A stretch of DNA of 22,676 nucleotides, from the NCBI GenBank assembly GCA_937132145.1, contig CAKZNY010000155.1, positions 1-22,676 of the forward strand. The letters run 5' to 3'. Source of the stretch: an uncultured Paracoccaceae bacterium (GTDB lineage: Bacteria; Pseudomonadota; Alphaproteobacteria; Rhodobacterales; Rhodobacteraceae). The notes under the pieces are model-generated. The model saw nothing but the letters and a program-made list of their open reading frames with translations, had not been told where the DNA came from and ran no database searches. Both the position numbers and the translations under genes were made by a program. This document shows, one piece after another, positions 22,421 to 22,676 of the stretch (positions within the stretch are counted from its first letter, which is position 1; every line of letters begins with the position of its first letter).

Positions 22421-22449
22421 GCGGATTGCGCCCTGGACCTGATCCGGGG

Positions 22450-22499
22450 CCGCGTGGTTTTCCAAGAGGTCCCGCATCAAGGTGCGGGACAGCACGCGG
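22450..22499. repeat. Two-level palindromic element downstream of the ABM gene
   Basis: The outer arms CCGCGTG (22450-22456) and CACGCGG (22493-22499) enclose the inner hairpin GTCCCGCA/TGCGGGAC (22469-22476 and 22483-22490, loop TCAAGG). It resembles the dispersed GTCCCG-ATCAAG-CGGGAC palindromes common in alphaproteobacterial genomes. It lies 30 nt after the ABM stop and may end that transcript. Confidence 0.6.
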
Positions 22500-22562
22500 T
22501 TTAGGACAATCGACCACGGTTTTCGGCGGTTTTGGCCGACGAACCATCACAATTCTCGGTGT

Positions 22563-22635
22563 GTAGGGTGCGTGGTCCCCACGCACCGTTTTGTTGATAT
22601 GGTGGACGGTGCGTGGAAACCACGCACCCTACGGG
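22563..22635. repeat. Inverted pair of dispersed palindromic repeats
   Basis: Two copies of the GTAGGGTGCGTGG/CCACGCACC element lie head to head. Copy one (22563-22589) reads GTAGGGTGCGTGG, TCC, CCACGCACC. Copy two (22608-22635) reads GGTGCGTGG, AAA, CCACGCACC, CTACGGG. They are separated by an 18-nt AT-rich spacer. Each folds alone, and the pair can also fold as one long stem. The remaining bases to 22676 hold only a small GGGCAA/TTGCCC hairpin (22654-22670) and no gene. Confidence 0.75.
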
Positions 22636-22676
22636 TTTCTATTTATCGTAAGGGGGCAATCGGTTTGCCCATTTAT

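Noticed and set aside
22563..22635. CRISPR array from repeated GGTGCGTGG units
   Set aside because: Only two palindromic copies in opposite orientation, no regular spacers and no cas genes; it fits a REP/BIME-like element instead.

Overview
The window looks like an ordinary chromosomal stretch from an alphaproteobacterium, most likely a Rhodobacterales (roseobacter-type) genome. The evidence is a set of lineage-typical genes: a MipZ ATPase, a DUF6456 protein, a class I lysyl-tRNA synthetase, BluB, a TerB-like protein, and S16 and TopA with Ala/Lys/Glu-rich tails. Base composition is moderate to high GC, apart from an AT-rich island at about 19480-19640.

Layout. (1) 1-443 is the 3' end of a DUF6456 gene on the plus strand. 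It converges on mipZ (minus) across a striking nested inverted repeat at 471-609. (2) 628-8803 is a long minus-strand block, read right to left: ffh, a NIPSNAP-like protein, chorismate mutase, rpsP, [terminator], bluB, rimM, a small sulfotransferase-like protein, trmD, rplS, [terminator], a six-helix membrane protein, rpmE, [terminator], mipZ. Many junctions are translationally coupled by 4-nt overlaps or directly abutting stop/start codons. The core is the classic ffh-rpsP-rimM-trmD-rplS ribosome and secretion cluster with lineage-specific insertions. (3) 9003-11121 on the plus strand holds a frameshifted trhO (tRNA U34 hydroxylase) and zapE. zapE converges on rnr, and the gap contains a decayed C-terminus of what looks like a lytic murein transglycosylase. 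(4) 11356-16874 on the minus strand holds terB-like, topA and rnr. The rnr start codon lies inside a perfect 10-bp inverted repeat. (5) 16993-18576 on the plus strand is lysS (class I), ending in a hairpin shared with a convergent two-gene YeeE/YedE sulfur-transport operon (18607-19476, minus). (6) 19748-22042 on the plus strand is a 764-aa right-handed beta-helix protein without a signal peptide. It is preceded by a perfect CtrA-type box and is followed by a small antibiotic-biosynthesis-monooxygenase-like protein. (7) 22421-22676 has no gene and is full of palindromic dispersed repeats.

Most genes serve translation, tRNA/rRNA metabolism, membrane targeting, DNA topology and division-site placement. 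The least ordinary items are the beta-helix gene with its CtrA box (possibly a gene-transfer-agent or phage-type head-spike fibre), the rnr start-codon hairpin, the nested 471-609 structure, the broken trhO, the transglycosylase remnant, and a dispersed palindrome family that supplies the last codons of zapE. I see no CRISPR array, tRNA, rRNA, insertion sequence or obvious defence system.
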